DNA of 48,124 nucleotides, from assembly GCA_017532085.1 (NCBI GenBank), contig JAFXJT010000052.1, positions 1-48,124 of the forward strand, read 5' to 3'. A program made the position numbers and the translations under genes. This document shows positions 25,719-34,152 of the stretch, piece after piece. This DNA comes from Oscillospiraceae bacterium (GTDB taxonomy: Bacteria; Bacillota; Clostridia; Oscillospirales; Ruminococcaceae). Under the pieces are notes generated by a model that was given only the letters and a program-made list of their open reading frames with translations, was not told the DNA's origin and did no database searches. Within the stretch, counting starts at the first letter, position 1, and each line of letters opens with the position of its first letter.

Positions 25719-26873
25719 ATGAATCGGATGGTTATGAAGATCATTGCAGGATTGCTTTCGCTTTCCTTGAGTACGGCAGTATGGCTGCGGTATCCAGTCA
25801 AGGCTCGGATATCGCCGCCCGCTGTATCGGCAAAGGCTTGCGTATTGATGGATGCAAAGACCGGACAGGTGTTGTATGCCAAGCAAGATCAAGAAAAGCT
25901 TCCGATGGCAAGTACTACCAAAATTATGACAACTTTGCTGACGCTGGAAAGCGGTGGCTTGGAGGATCCCTTTGTGGTGGATCCACAAGCGATTCAAGTA
26001 GAGGGATCCTCCATGGGACTGCAGGTGGGCGATGTAGTGACCAAATATGCGCTGTGTGTGGGAATGCTGCTGCCATCGGGCAACGATGCAGCCAATGCAG
26101 CTGCGGTAGCGGTAGCCGGTAATGTACCGAAGTTTCTGGAGAAAATGAATCAACGTGCTGCAGTCATCGGTATGACACGTACCTGCTTTGCCTCGCCATC
26201 GGGATTGGATGCACAAGGGCACGGTTCTTCTGCCTATGATATGGCATTGCTGACAAGAGAAGCGCTGCAAAATCCGTTGTTCCGTGAGATCTGTAAGAGC
26301 GCATCCAGACAGGTTTGCTTTGGAAATCCGCCTTATTTACGTACACTCACCAATACGAATAAGCTGCTTAAGATGGATGAAACGATCATTGGTGTCAAAA
26401 CAGGCTTCACCGATGCTGCGGGACGTTGTCTGGTCAGTGCCTGTGAACGGGATGGCGGCACTCTGATTTGTGTCACACTCGATGATAAAAATGATTGGGC
26501 AGATCATCTGGCGTTGTATGATTATGGTTTTTCTGATGCGAAAGCCTATACAATACCACTGCCGACGCAACTATCGCTTCCGATTGAAGGGGGAACTGTG
26601 GCTTCTGTGAGTGTATATGCCAGAGAGCCGCTGATTTTGACTGCGTGGCATGGGATTCCGGCTGATGTACAGACCACCTGTTTGCTGCCGCCCTTTCTGA
26701 CAGCACCATTGGAAAAAGGTGAGCCTGTGGGCGTTCTCCTTTATACCACAGAGCAGGGATTGGAAATCGCAAGACTGCCCTTATATACTGCCGAACCGAT
26801 TGCCTCAATGGAGCCTGCCAAAGAGACTCGCTTTTGGGTACGCATTCTGGATTGGATATATGGTGCTGCATGA
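25719..26873 (+). CDS. dacF: D-Ala-D-Ala carboxypeptidase, DacF type (intact)
   Basis: 384 residues with a short signal sequence (about 1-25). It trims the terminal D-Ala of peptidoglycan stem peptides outside the membrane. All three motifs are canonical: SxxK as ASTTKIM (Ser65, Lys68), SxN as SGN (120-122) in MLLPSGNDAANA, and KTG in IGVKTGFTDAAGR near 226. The C-terminal beta domain ends with an amphipathic FWVRILDWIYG tail of the kind that associates with membranes. A TTG at 25701 is also in frame but leaves no ribosome site; GGAG at 25703 serves the ATG. It is the intact counterpart of the protein at 14648. Confidence 0.93.
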   Translation: MNRMVMKIIAGLLSLSLSTAVWLRYPVKARISPPAVSAKACVLMDAKTGQVLYAKQDQEKLPMASTTKIMTTLLTLESGGLEDPFVVDPQAIQVEGSSMGLQVGDVVTKYALCVGMLLPSGNDAANAAAVAVAGNVPKFLEKMNQRAAVIGMTRTCFASPSGLDAQGHGSSAYDMALLTREALQNPLFREICKSASRQVCFGNPPYLRTLTNTNKLLKMDETIIGVKTGFTDAAGRCLVSACERDGGTLICVTLDDKNDWADHLALYDYGFSDAKAYTIPLPTQLSLPIEGGTVASVSVYAREPLILTAWHGIPADVQTTCLLPPFLTAPLEKGEPVGVLLYTTEQGLEIARLPLYTAEPIASMEPAKETRFWVRILDWIYGAA

Positions 26874-26898
26874 GATTCGATTTTTCTGAAAAAATCAC

Positions 26899-26927
26899 TT
26901 GCAATCATATGGGAAATATAGTATAAT
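26899..26927 (+). promoter_or_regulatory. Promoter of the transketolase operon
   Basis: TTGCAA (26899-26904), a 17-base spacer and TATAAT (26922-26927), ~50 bases upstream of the start codon with AGAAAGGA as ribosome site. Confidence 0.75.
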
Positions 26928-26976
26928 AAAAAAAGATGCCGACATATAGGCGGCAAACAGAAAGGATGATGAATCT

Positions 26977-27819
26977 ATGGATGAAATGATTCGCAAACAA
27001 CTGCAAATCAAGTCGTGCCGAGTACGCATGGGCATCATTGAAGGTGTCTATCACGCAAAATCCGGTCATCCGGGCGGCTCTCTCTCAATTGCCGACCTGC
27101 TGACCTATCTTTATTCTGTTATGTATGTCAATCCGAAGAATCCGGATATGCCTGATCGGGATCGATTGGTGCTCTCCAAGGGTCATACTGCACCGGCATT
27201 GTATTCTGTGCTGGCAGAAAATGGCTTCTTCTCTAAAGAAGAATTGAAATCGCTGCGTCATATTGGTGCATTGCTGCAGGGACATCCTTGCATTCATATT
27301 CCCGGTATTGATATGAGCTCCGGTTCCTTGGGACAAGGTATTTCTGCGGCTTGAGGTATGGCGCTTTCCGCTAAGCATCGCAATGAGAATTATCATGTAT
27401 ATACGATTCTCGGTGATGGCGAGCTGCAGGAGGGTCAGGTTTGGGAGGCAGCTATGTTTGCTGCTCATTATGGTCTGGATAATCTGACTGCAATCGTTGA
27501 TAACAATGGCTTGCAGATTGACGGCAAAATTACTGAGGTTTGTTCTCCGGAACCGATTACTGATAAATTCGCTGCCTTCGGCTGGCATGTCATTACCATG
27601 AATGCCCATGATTTTGATGATATTGAGCGTGCATTCCGTGAGGCTGAGCGCATTACCGGACAGCCTGTTGCCATTATTCAGCGCAGCACGAAGGGTAAGG
27701 GCGTATCCTTCATGGAAAACCAGGTTGGCTGGCATGGCACTGCCCCCAATCAGGAGCAGTATGAGCAGGCAATGGCGGAGCTGACCGCTGAGCTGAAGAG
27801 ATTGGAGGCACTGGTATGA
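26977..27819 (+). CDS. Transketolase N-terminal (TPP-binding) subunit, interrupted by an in-frame TGA
   Basis: With the TGA at 27352-27354 read through, this is a normal 280-codon N-terminal subunit of a split transketolase (pentose phosphate pathway, two-carbon transfer between sugar phosphates). The first part (26977-27354, 125 residues) has HPGGSLSIADLL, KGHTAPALYSVL and GSLGQGISAA. The second part (27358-27819) starts directly with GMALSAKH and has the TPP motif GDGELQEGQVWEAA with DNNGLQIDG. Nothing but one codon is missing and the frame is kept. As written the gene makes two fragments; ATG 27358 follows the stop by 3 bases and could allow restart. Stop readthrough, recoding, a real nonsense mutation or a base-call error are all possible. 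Confidence 0.9.
27352..27354 (+). other. In-frame TGA codon inside the transketolase gene
   Basis: The codons around it read GCG GCT TGA GGT ATG GCG, i.e. Ala-Ala-stop-Gly-Met-Ala, in the conserved GSLGQGxSxAxGMAL stretch where homologues carry a small residue. TGA is one base from Cys codons TGC and TGT. Downstream pairing is weak: GCTT/AAGC at 27363-27376 with a six-base loop containing one G, or TGGCG/CGCTA around it, so no convincing bacterial SECIS element is visible. Confidence 0.85.
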
Positions 27820-28769
27820 GTGATGTAATCAAAAAGGCAACGCGTGAAAGCTACGGCGAAGCACTGGTAGCTTTGGGCGAGAAATATGAAAATCTGGTTG
27901 TACTGGATGCTGATCTGGCTGCTGCAACGAAAACCGGTATGTTCCGCAAGGCATTCCCCGATCGTTTTTATGATTGCGGTATTGCCGAAGCCAACATGAT
28001 GGGAGTTGCTGCAGGTCTGGCTGCAACCGGTATGATTCCGTTTGCTTCTTCCTTTGCAATGTTTGCTGCCGGACGTGCTTTTGAGATCGTGCGAAACAGT
28101 ATTGGTTATCCGCATTTGAACGTTAAGATTGGTGCAACACATGCCGGTATTTCTGTTGGCGAGGACGGCGCAACCCATCAGTGCTGTGAGGATATTGCTC
28201 TGATGCGCACCATTCCCGGCATGGTGATTCTGAATCCTGCCGATGATGTGGAGGCAAAGGCAGCGGTTGAGGCTGCTATTCAGTATCAAGGTCCGGTTTA
28301 TTGTCGTTTTGGTCGTCTGGCTGTGCCGATCATTAACGATCCTGAGACCTATCAGTTTGAGATTGGCAAGGGCATTGCCTTGCGTGAGGGTACAGATCTG
28401 ACTTTGGTTGCAACCGGTCTGATGGTGAACGAAGCATTGCAGGCTGCTGAAGTTTTGGCTGCCGAGGGCATCTCTGCAAGAGTGTTGAATATTCATACCA
28501 TCAAGCCGCTGGATACTGAGCTGATCGCTGCTGCTGCTCGTGAGACAGGCTGTCTGATTACTTGTGAGGAGCATAGTATCATAGGCGGTCTTGGTTCGGC
28601 TGTTGCTGAATGCGTAGCTGAGAGCTGTCCTGTGCCGGTGTATCGTGTGGGTGTCAAGGATACCTATGGTTATTCCGGTCCTGCAGTTGCATTGCTGAAG
28701 GAATTTGGTCTGTGCGCTGAGAATATTGCTGCAGTAGCAAAGGATGCTTTTTCCAAGAAGAATCGTTGA
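27816..28769 (+). CDS. Transketolase C-terminal (pyrimidine-binding) subunit
   Basis: 317 residues, the second half of split transketolase: GIAEANMMGVAAGLAATG carries the conserved Glu that activates TPP, followed by GATHAGISVGEDGATHQ and the C-terminal transketolase domain with EEHSIIGGLGSAVAE. Intact throughout. Its ATG overlaps the stop of the N-terminal subunit (ATGA), so translation depends on ribosomes reaching the end of that gene. Paired with the interrupted upstream subunit, it argues that the pathway is in use unless another transketolase exists. Confidence 0.95.
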   Translation: MSDVIKKATRESYGEALVALGEKYENLVVLDADLAAATKTGMFRKAFPDRFYDCGIAEANMMGVAAGLAATGMIPFASSFAMFAAGRAFEIVRNSIGYPHLNVKIGATHAGISVGEDGATHQCCEDIALMRTIPGMVILNPADDVEAKAAVEAAIQYQGPVYCRFGRLAVPIINDPETYQFEIGKGIALREGTDLTLVATGLMVNEALQAAEVLAAEGISARVLNIHTIKPLDTELIAAAARETGCLITCEEHSIIGGLGSAVAECVAESCPVPVYRVGVKDTYGYSGPAVALLKEFGLCAENIAAVAKDAFSKKNR

Positions 28770-28789
28770 ATCATGATTGATTGAATATC

Positions 28790-28831
28790 AAAGAGCCGAT
28801 GTGATCGCTTAACGAACACATCGGCTCTTTT
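28790..28831. terminator. Bidirectional terminator between transketolase and ybbR
   Basis: AAAGAGCCGATGTG (28790-28803) and CACATCGGCTCTTT (28817-28830) form a perfect 14-pair stem with A- and T-rich flanks between convergent genes. Confidence 0.92.
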
Positions 28832-28852
28832 GTGATTGAAAGACGTGAATGC

Positions 28853-30241
28853 TTAGGGGGATTCCTCACTGAGTGTTGCGGTGATATTGACCTTTGTAAT
28901 GCCGCTGACCCAGACACCTTTGCTTTGCTTTGGCAAAGTGAAAGTAACAGCGTGAGAAAACGTACCTTCCTCAGAAACCACTGCATTATACAGGTTGACG
29001 GTTGCGGTAATATCATCTGTTGTGATGCTTGCAATTTCTTCTGCAGTACCAATCAGTGTAATTTGGAATCTGCCTTTCTGGATATCATAATCATAACTGG
29101 GTGTACCGTTCATAATGTCAATATTGGCAGTATTGATCCAGCGAGTGCCTGCTACCAGATTGGATTCATCCATTGTGACATAAACCGTTTGCAGATTGGA
29201 GCGATCGGTATATTCTGTGGGCAATACCACCGGCACCTCAATGGGAGTTCCGCCCAGATTCAATGAGGACAGTGGAATGGTGCCGAGACTCCAGGATTCC
29301 AGCTTGGATAACGCTGCTTTTTCATCAGCGCTATCGGTTTCAATGACAATGGAAAGCAGATCATCACCGAAGCCCGGCAGCATATAAGCACGGTCGGTAT
29401 TCAAGCGCAGACGCTGCAATACCAGTGTTTCATCGAATCCGGCAGGCACACCGGAAAGATTGATGGTAACCGGCAGGGTGTGGGTGTAGAATACGGGAAT
29501 CTTCACAACAAAGCTCGTTGCCTGCACTTGGAAGGCTGCATCGGTGATGATATTGCCATCCGCGTCAATCAGATCATATTCTTTGCAATTGGTGAAGCTT
29601 CTGGTTTCATACAGCTTTACAGCATCGGTTACGGTGACTCTGACATGGTGGATTCTTGACAATGCTGAGGTGGGTCCATAGATCGTGACAGACGATGGAT
29701 CACACAGAATTGCATCCCGGTCCACCACAACGGTTTCATCGGAAACAGTGACATCCGGATACAGTACCTCACTGACCGGAAAACTGCTGCTCTGATAGCG
29801 ATCCATTTTGACATCAATGCTATCCGTGGAAAGCGTACAGTTGGTTAGAATGGTTCCGTTTTTTGTTTTCACACGGATGGGTCGCTTCTGCGTACCGACA
29901 GTATCTGTGACATTGGTATCGAAGTCTACATATGCGATGATATCATCCTTCGTCAAACCACCGATTGCAGTTCTGGCACCGGAGATCTCCACATTCACGG
30001 TGAGGCTTTCGCTTTGGGGCGAAAGGACACTGAGTCCATATCCGGCAGCTGCGGAATCCTTGACATCCACAACCACCGGCACATTATAGATTTGTACAGA
30101 ATACGAGGGATACACTGTTACGGCGATATAAAACCAGATGAACAGTGCTGCTATGGCCGCGAAGATCAGCAGTTTGCCGTTTTCTTTTGAGGGACGCAGA
30201 AATACACGTGATAATGCTTTCATGAATGGAGGACGGCTCAT
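28853..30241 (-). CDS. ybbR: YbbR-domain protein (CdaR-type regulator of CdaA)
   Basis: 462 residues. A membrane helix at about 25-45 is followed by an extracytoplasmic region of several YbbR repeats, each with a VxV-rich strand pattern (for example YNVPVVVDV, then later copies). In Firmicutes YbbR/CdaR binds CdaA and tunes c-di-AMP production. The start overlaps the cdaA stop (ATGA) with AAGGAGG upstream. The usual third gene glmM is absent; the transcript ends at the terminator downstream. Confidence 0.92.
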   Translation of the reverse strand: MSRPPFMKALSRVFLRPSKENGKLLIFAAIAALFIWFYIAVTVYPSYSVQIYNVPVVVDVKDSAAAGYGLSVLSPQSESLTVNVEISGARTAIGGLTKDDIIAYVDFDTNVTDTVGTQKRPIRVKTKNGTILTNCTLSTDSIDVKMDRYQSSSFPVSEVLYPDVTVSDETVVVDRDAILCDPSSVTIYGPTSALSRIHHVRVTVTDAVKLYETRSFTNCKEYDLIDADGNIITDAAFQVQATSFVVKIPVFYTHTLPVTINLSGVPAGFDETLVLQRLRLNTDRAYMLPGFGDDLLSIVIETDSADEKAALSKLESWSLGTIPLSSLNLGGTPIEVPVVLPTEYTDRSNLQTVYVTMDESNLVAGTRWINTANIDIMNGTPSYDYDIQKGRFQITLIGTAEEIASITTDDITATVNLYNAVVSEEGTFSHAVTFTLPKQSKGVWVSGITKVNITATLSEESP

Positions 30242-31167
30242 GATTCCACCTCCTTATTGGATGGCGCTGTGCTTTCTGCAGCAGATTTTTTATTGGAACT
30301 CTCTTCGCTTTTGAAGCGGAAGAAGGGGAGCTTTCCTGTTTTATTGCGCCAATGATCATCCTCAATGGGGATCAAAGCATTGCGCAAAAGCTGCTCTAAG
30401 GAATCGGCAGTATAATTCCGGGTCAGCACACCATTTTCCGCAACTGAGATCTGACCGGTTTCTTCCGAAACGACGATCACAATTGCATCCGAATTCTCAC
30501 TCATACCAATTGCAGCACGATGTCTGGTGCCCAATGCCTTATCAATGAATTCATCCTTTTGCGGTCTGGGTAAGAAACAAGCGGCTGCCAGTATCATACC
30601 GCTCCGCATGATGACAGCGCCATCATGCAGCGGTGTTTTCGGATAGAAAATATTGCCAAAGAGCTGAGGACTGGGCTTGGCATTGAGAATGGTTCCGCTG
30701 GAAAGCTGTTCTCCCAGCTTTGTGCTGCGCTCAATGACGATCAAAGCACCGGTATTGGTTTCCGAAAGCGCTGTGACCGATTCGCAGATAATAGGAATGG
30801 CGTAATTCCAGTTGGCTTCTGCACGATCTTCCGAGAATAAATTCACACGAAAAGCATTGCGGCCGAATTTTTCCAGCGCGCGCCGCAGCTCCGGTTGGAA
30901 CAATATGATAATCGCCAGCAAGCCCACGCTTAATGTCTTTTCGGTAATGAAGCTAATGGATTTCAAGCCGACAGCATCGCTGACAAGATAGGCAATGCCC
31001 AGCACCATTACGCCCTTCATTAACTGATCGGCACGTGTTTCGCGGATCAGCTTCAGGACGGCATACATCAGATAACTCAGAAGCAGAATATCAATGATAT
31101 CAATGATGCCGATTGACAACAGCACATTGGAAATGGCATGAAACATATTACGGAAAAAATCAATCAT
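30238..31167 (-). CDS. cdaA: Diadenylate cyclase CdaA
   Basis: 309 residues; makes the second messenger c-di-AMP from two ATP at the membrane. Three N-terminal membrane helices (within about 1-80) lead to the DAC domain with PLHDGAVIM (DGA motif) and GTRHRAAIG (RHR motif), both intact. The C-terminal ~40 residues are a charged, low-complexity tail (Lys/Glu/Ser), longer than in many relatives. GAAAGGAG precedes the start. Co-transcribed with ybbR. Confidence 0.95.
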   Translation of the reverse strand: MIDFFRNMFHAISNVLLSIGIIDIIDILLLSYLMYAVLKLIRETRADQLMKGVMVLGIAYLVSDAVGLKSISFITEKTLSVGLLAIIILFQPELRRALEKFGRNAFRVNLFSEDRAEANWNYAIPIICESVTALSETNTGALIVIERSTKLGEQLSSGTILNAKPSPQLFGNIFYPKTPLHDGAVIMRSGMILAAACFLPRPQKDEFIDKALGTRHRAAIGMSENSDAIVIVVSEETGQISVAENGVLTRNYTADSLEQLLRNALIPIEDDHWRNKTGKLPFFRFKSEESSNKKSAAESTAPSNKEVES

Positions 31168-31224
31168 AGTTCTGCTCCTTTCATTTTGAAATCAGCGATT
31201 TCTATTTCTATTTCGCCATCTAAT

Positions 31225-31253
31225 AGTATAACATATTCTTTTCGAAATTTCAA
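31225..31253 (-). promoter_or_regulatory. Promoter of cdaA-ybbR
   Basis: On the minus strand TTGAAA (31248-31253), a 17-base spacer and TATACT (31225-31230), ~60 bases upstream of the cdaA start. Confidence 0.75.
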
Positions 31254-31352
31254 CTGATTTTTGCAATTTGCGGATATTTTTCCTGTAGATCATGAAAAGA
31301 ACACAGGATTGCAGATTCTTTGGGAAGATCTTTGTAATTTGCAGAAATCCTC

Positions 31353-31381
31353 TTGACTTTGGTGCTTTTTAGTGTTAAAAT
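31353..31381 (+). promoter_or_regulatory. Promoter of the acyl-CoA synthetase gene
   Basis: TTGACT (31353-31358), a 17-base spacer and TAAAAT (31376-31381), ~50 bases before the start codon; divergent from the cdaA promoter. Confidence 0.7.
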
Positions 31382-31431
31382 AATAAAGATGAAACAGATC
31401 ATTAGTTTATTCTGAAAGGAATCTGAAACCC

Positions 31432-33066
31432 ATGCCAATTACAGAAATCTTAGAACGCAATGCCGCTCTATATGGCAATGATATCTGCCTTGTGGAGTTG
31501 AATCCTTCTATTCTTGAGCCAAGACGTGTGACATGGAAAGAATATGAGCTGATTGAACCGAGACGCCCCAATGTATATCGTCGTGAGATTACTTGGAAGG
31601 TGTTTAATGAAAAAGCCAATCGTTTTGCACAGTTTTTGTTATCCCGCGGTGTGAAAAAGGGAGACAAAGTCGGTATTCTGCTGATGAACTGCCTGGAATG
31701 GCTGCCCATTTATTTTGGTATTCTGAAGATTGGAGCACTTGCTGTGCCGTTGAATTTTCGATATGCAGCCAGTGAGATTGAATATTGTGTCAATCTTGCT
31801 GAGGTCAGCGTGTTGGTATTCGGTCCGGAATTTATTGGTCGTGTAGAGACTCTGGTGGATAGTTTGGGCAATGATCGTCTGCTGTTGTATGTGGGACAAA
31901 ATTGTCCCGGTTTTGCAGAGAGCTATGATGCTTTGACATCCAATTTCCCCAGCAATTCGCCATCGGTATTTCTGAGTGATGCCGATGATGCGGCGATTTA
32001 TTTTTCCTCCGGTACCACAGGTTTCCCGAAGGCAATTTTACATAATCATGAGAGTCTGCTGCACGCTTGTGCTGTAGAGCAGGCACATCATAGTCAAACC
32101 CGTGATGATGTCTTCCTTTGTATTCCGCCGTTGTATCATACCGGAGCCAAAATGCATTGGTTTGGCAGCTTTTTGGTAGGCGGTAAAGCAGTGCTGCTCA
32201 ATGGTGTATCTCCCAGAGTGATTCTGGATGCAGTTTCCAATGAACATTGTTCGATTGTATGGCTGTTGGTGCCGTGGGCACAAGATATTCTGGATGCCAT
32301 TGAGAGCGGACAGGTATCTCTTGCGGATTATGATCTTTCCAAGTGGCGGTTAATGCATATTGGTGCACAGCCGGTTCCGCCCAGTCTGATTACGCGCTGG
32401 AAGCAATATTTTCCGCATCATCAATATGATACCAATTATGGCTTGAGTGAATCCATCGGACCCGGTGCACTGCATCTTGGCGTAGAGAATGTGCATAAGG
32501 TGGGTGCGATCGGCAAGGCAGGCTATGGCTGGGAATCCAAGATTGTCGATGAAAACGGTGAGCTGGTTGCACGCGGCGATGTTGGTGAGCTTTGCGTCAA
32601 GGGTCCGGGCGTAATGACCTGTTATTATCGAGATCCTTCTGCAACTGAGCAGGTCTTGCGGGATGGCTGGCTCTTTACCGGCGATATGGCGATGGAAGAT
32701 GAGGATGGTTTTGTCTATCTGGTGGATCGTAAGAAGGATGTGATTATCACCGGTGGTGAAAACCTGTATCCTGTACAAATTGAAGACTTCATCCGCAAGC
32801 ATCCTGCAGTAAAGGATGTGGCGGTGATCGGACTTGCCGATAAGCGTCTGGGTGAAATTGCAGCAGCGATTATTTCTGCCAAGGACGGCTGTACAATTAC
32901 TGAGGAAGAAATGCAGCATTTTTGTGAGGAGCTGCCGCGTTATAAGCGTCCTCGTCGTTATATTTTTGCTGAGGTACCTCGGAATCCTACCGGAAAAATC
33001 GAGAAGCCTCGTTTGCGTAAGATGTATGGTGCAGATAGTTTGGTTGCGGCGCAGAACAAGGGTTGA
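31432..33066 (+). CDS. Acyl-CoA synthetase / AMP-binding ligase
   Basis: 544 residues of the ANL superfamily, which activates a carboxylic acid to acyl-AMP and then a CoA thioester. P-loop YFSSGTTGFPKAILHN (near 187-202), A5-like NYGLSES, TGDMAMEDEDGF (A7), DRKKDVIITGGENLYP (A8) and the A10 Lys in NPTGKIEKPRLR near 520 are intact. An insertion of about 20 residues near residues 25-45 (EPRRVTWKEYELIEPRRP) precedes the usual TWKVFNEKANRFA start. Substrate is undetermined; no neighbouring lipid gene helps. GAAAGGA precedes the ATG. Confidence 0.93.
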   Translation: MPITEILERNAALYGNDICLVELNPSILEPRRVTWKEYELIEPRRPNVYRREITWKVFNEKANRFAQFLLSRGVKKGDKVGILLMNCLEWLPIYFGILKIGALAVPLNFRYAASEIEYCVNLAEVSVLVFGPEFIGRVETLVDSLGNDRLLLYVGQNCPGFAESYDALTSNFPSNSPSVFLSDADDAAIYFSSGTTGFPKAILHNHESLLHACAVEQAHHSQTRDDVFLCIPPLYHTGAKMHWFGSFLVGGKAVLLNGVSPRVILDAVSNEHCSIVWLLVPWAQDILDAIESGQVSLADYDLSKWRLMHIGAQPVPPSLITRWKQYFPHHQYDTNYGLSESIGPGALHLGVENVHKVGAIGKAGYGWESKIVDENGELVARGDVGELCVKGPGVMTCYYRDPSATEQVLRDGWLFTGDMAMEDEDGFVYLVDRKKDVIITGGENLYPVQIEDFIRKHPAVKDVAVIGLADKRLGEIAAAIISAKDGCTITEEEMQHFCEELPRYKRPRRYIFAEVPRNPTGKIEKPRLRKMYGADSLVAAQNKG

Positions 33067-33084
33067 ATTTTGATTGCATAGGTG

Positions 33085-33126
33085 AACCCCCATCCGAATA
33101 CAGTGTTGTATTGGGATGGGGGTTTC
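33085..33126 (+). terminator. Terminator after the acyl-CoA synthetase gene
   Basis: AACCCCCATCC (33085-33095) pairs with GGATGGGGGTT (33114-33124), extended inward by AATACA/TGTATT, then TTCTT. Confidence 0.88.
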
Positions 33127-33136
33127 TTGCAGTAAA

Positions 33137-33167
33137 ACAACCGCCTCTGTGATGCAGAGGCGGTTGT
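33137..33167 (-). terminator. Terminator of the Thr-rich lipoprotein gene
   Basis: ACAACCGCCTCTG (33137-33149) pairs with CAGAGGCGGTTGT (33155-33167); on the minus strand the stem is followed by TTTTACTG. Confidence 0.88.
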
Positions 33168-33189
33168 GCTGTGTGATTCGCAAGATTGT

Positions 33190-34059
33190 TTATTCTGCAG
33201 GAGTCGTTGCATCAGCACCGCCATCGGTATTGTTGTCGGCAGCAAGATTGGCTTCTGCATCATAGATAATTGGCATCGAGTTGCCATCCTTGTCATAGAA
33301 GGTGACATTGTCAATATAGAAATCAACCTGATTCTTCTGTGCCCAACGCATGATTACCAGAGTTGCTTCTGCATAGTTATCGGCATAGCCGTTCATAGCC
33401 AGCAGCTTCGGAACATCGGTTTCAACACGCCAGGAATGCTCGGCATTCTCCCAATCATCCAGAGCGAATTCAACGTGGTTTGCCCAAGTATTCTGAATCA
33501 AATTGCCTTCTGCATCTGTACCTTTTTCAGCAGCGATATTACCGGCCAGAGCGCCCAAGAAGTTGCCTACAACAAGCGACTCGGTACCGTCTGCATTCTT
33601 CCAGACATCCTTTGCGACACAGGTGAAATCCACGCTGATATGGCCGATCTTGCCGGTGTTTTCAACGCCGATGAGCTCAGCAATATTGAATACGAGTTTC
33701 GGAATCTTATATTCGCCCTTTTCCTCATTGTAGCCAGTGACTTCAACCAGAACCTTCTTGTCGCCGTCAACATCCACGATGGACAGTTTGCATTCAGCCT
33801 CATCGTCCTCGAAGTTTTTGCCGCCCATACAGTGCAGCGTGTAGAGAGAAGCGGTATCGAAAGTGATTGCATTCTTATCAGGAGTAAAGTCCTGCGGCGG
33901 TTCAGTCGTGGCAGTCGTAGTAGTGGTGGTGGTTGCCTTGGTTGTGGAAGTGGTTGTTGTGGTAGTGACTTCGGAAGAAGACTCACTATTGTCGCAGCCT
34001 GTCATAGCACCCATAATGCACAAGGCGGAGAGCAGTGCAAATGTTTTCTTTATCTTCAT
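33190..34059 (-). CDS. Secreted lipoprotein with Thr-rich linker and carbohydrate-binding-like module
   Basis: 289 residues. Lipobox GAMTGC with Cys22, then a linker of Ser/Thr (about 28-53) made largely of Thr codons, then a ~200-residue beta-rich module and a final Asp/Asn/Thr-rich tail. The module ends in a strand pattern shared with the next protein: A-T-L-V-I-x-x-W, VDFYIDNVTFYDKDGN. This Trp plus VD-x-xID-x-V-x-x-x-D-x-x-G-N ending resembles ruminococcal carbohydrate-binding modules, though I cannot name a CBM family. GGAGG precedes the ATG. Probably a surface glycan-binding protein; function inferred. Confidence 0.82.
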   Translation of the reverse strand: MKIKKTFALLSALCIMGAMTGCDNSESSSEVTTTTTTSTTKATTTTTTTATTEPPQDFTPDKNAITFDTASLYTLHCMGGKNFEDDEAECKLSIVDVDGDKKVLVEVTGYNEEKGEYKIPKLVFNIAELIGVENTGKIGHISVDFTCVAKDVWKNADGTESLVVGNFLGALAGNIAAEKGTDAEGNLIQNTWANHVEFALDDWENAEHSWRVETDVPKLLAMNGYADNYAEATLVIMRWAQKNQVDFYIDNVTFYDKDGNSMPIIYDAEANLAADNNTDGGADATTPAE

Positions 34060-34090
34060 GATGTTACCTCCAAAAACAATTCAAAAAGAA

Positions 34091-34124
34091 TGCCCTCTGC
34101 GAAAAACGAGAGGGCATATCTTGT
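34091..34124 (-). terminator. Terminator-like hairpin between the two secreted-protein genes
   Basis: TGCCCTCT (34091-34098) pairs with AGAGGGCA (34109-34116); reading the minus strand the stem is followed by TTCTTTTTG. It separates the 34153 gene from the downstream 33190 gene, so the latter needs readthrough or its own promoter, which I cannot locate. Confidence 0.75.
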
Positions 34125-34152
34125 CAAAATATCGGTCTCGATGAAAGGGCGA

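Noticed and set aside
27355-27395. Possible bacterial SECIS element after the in-frame TGA
   Set aside because: Only 4-5 pair stems can be drawn (GCTT/AAGC or TGGCG/CGCTA), with wobble pairs and no typical apical GU; too weak to claim.
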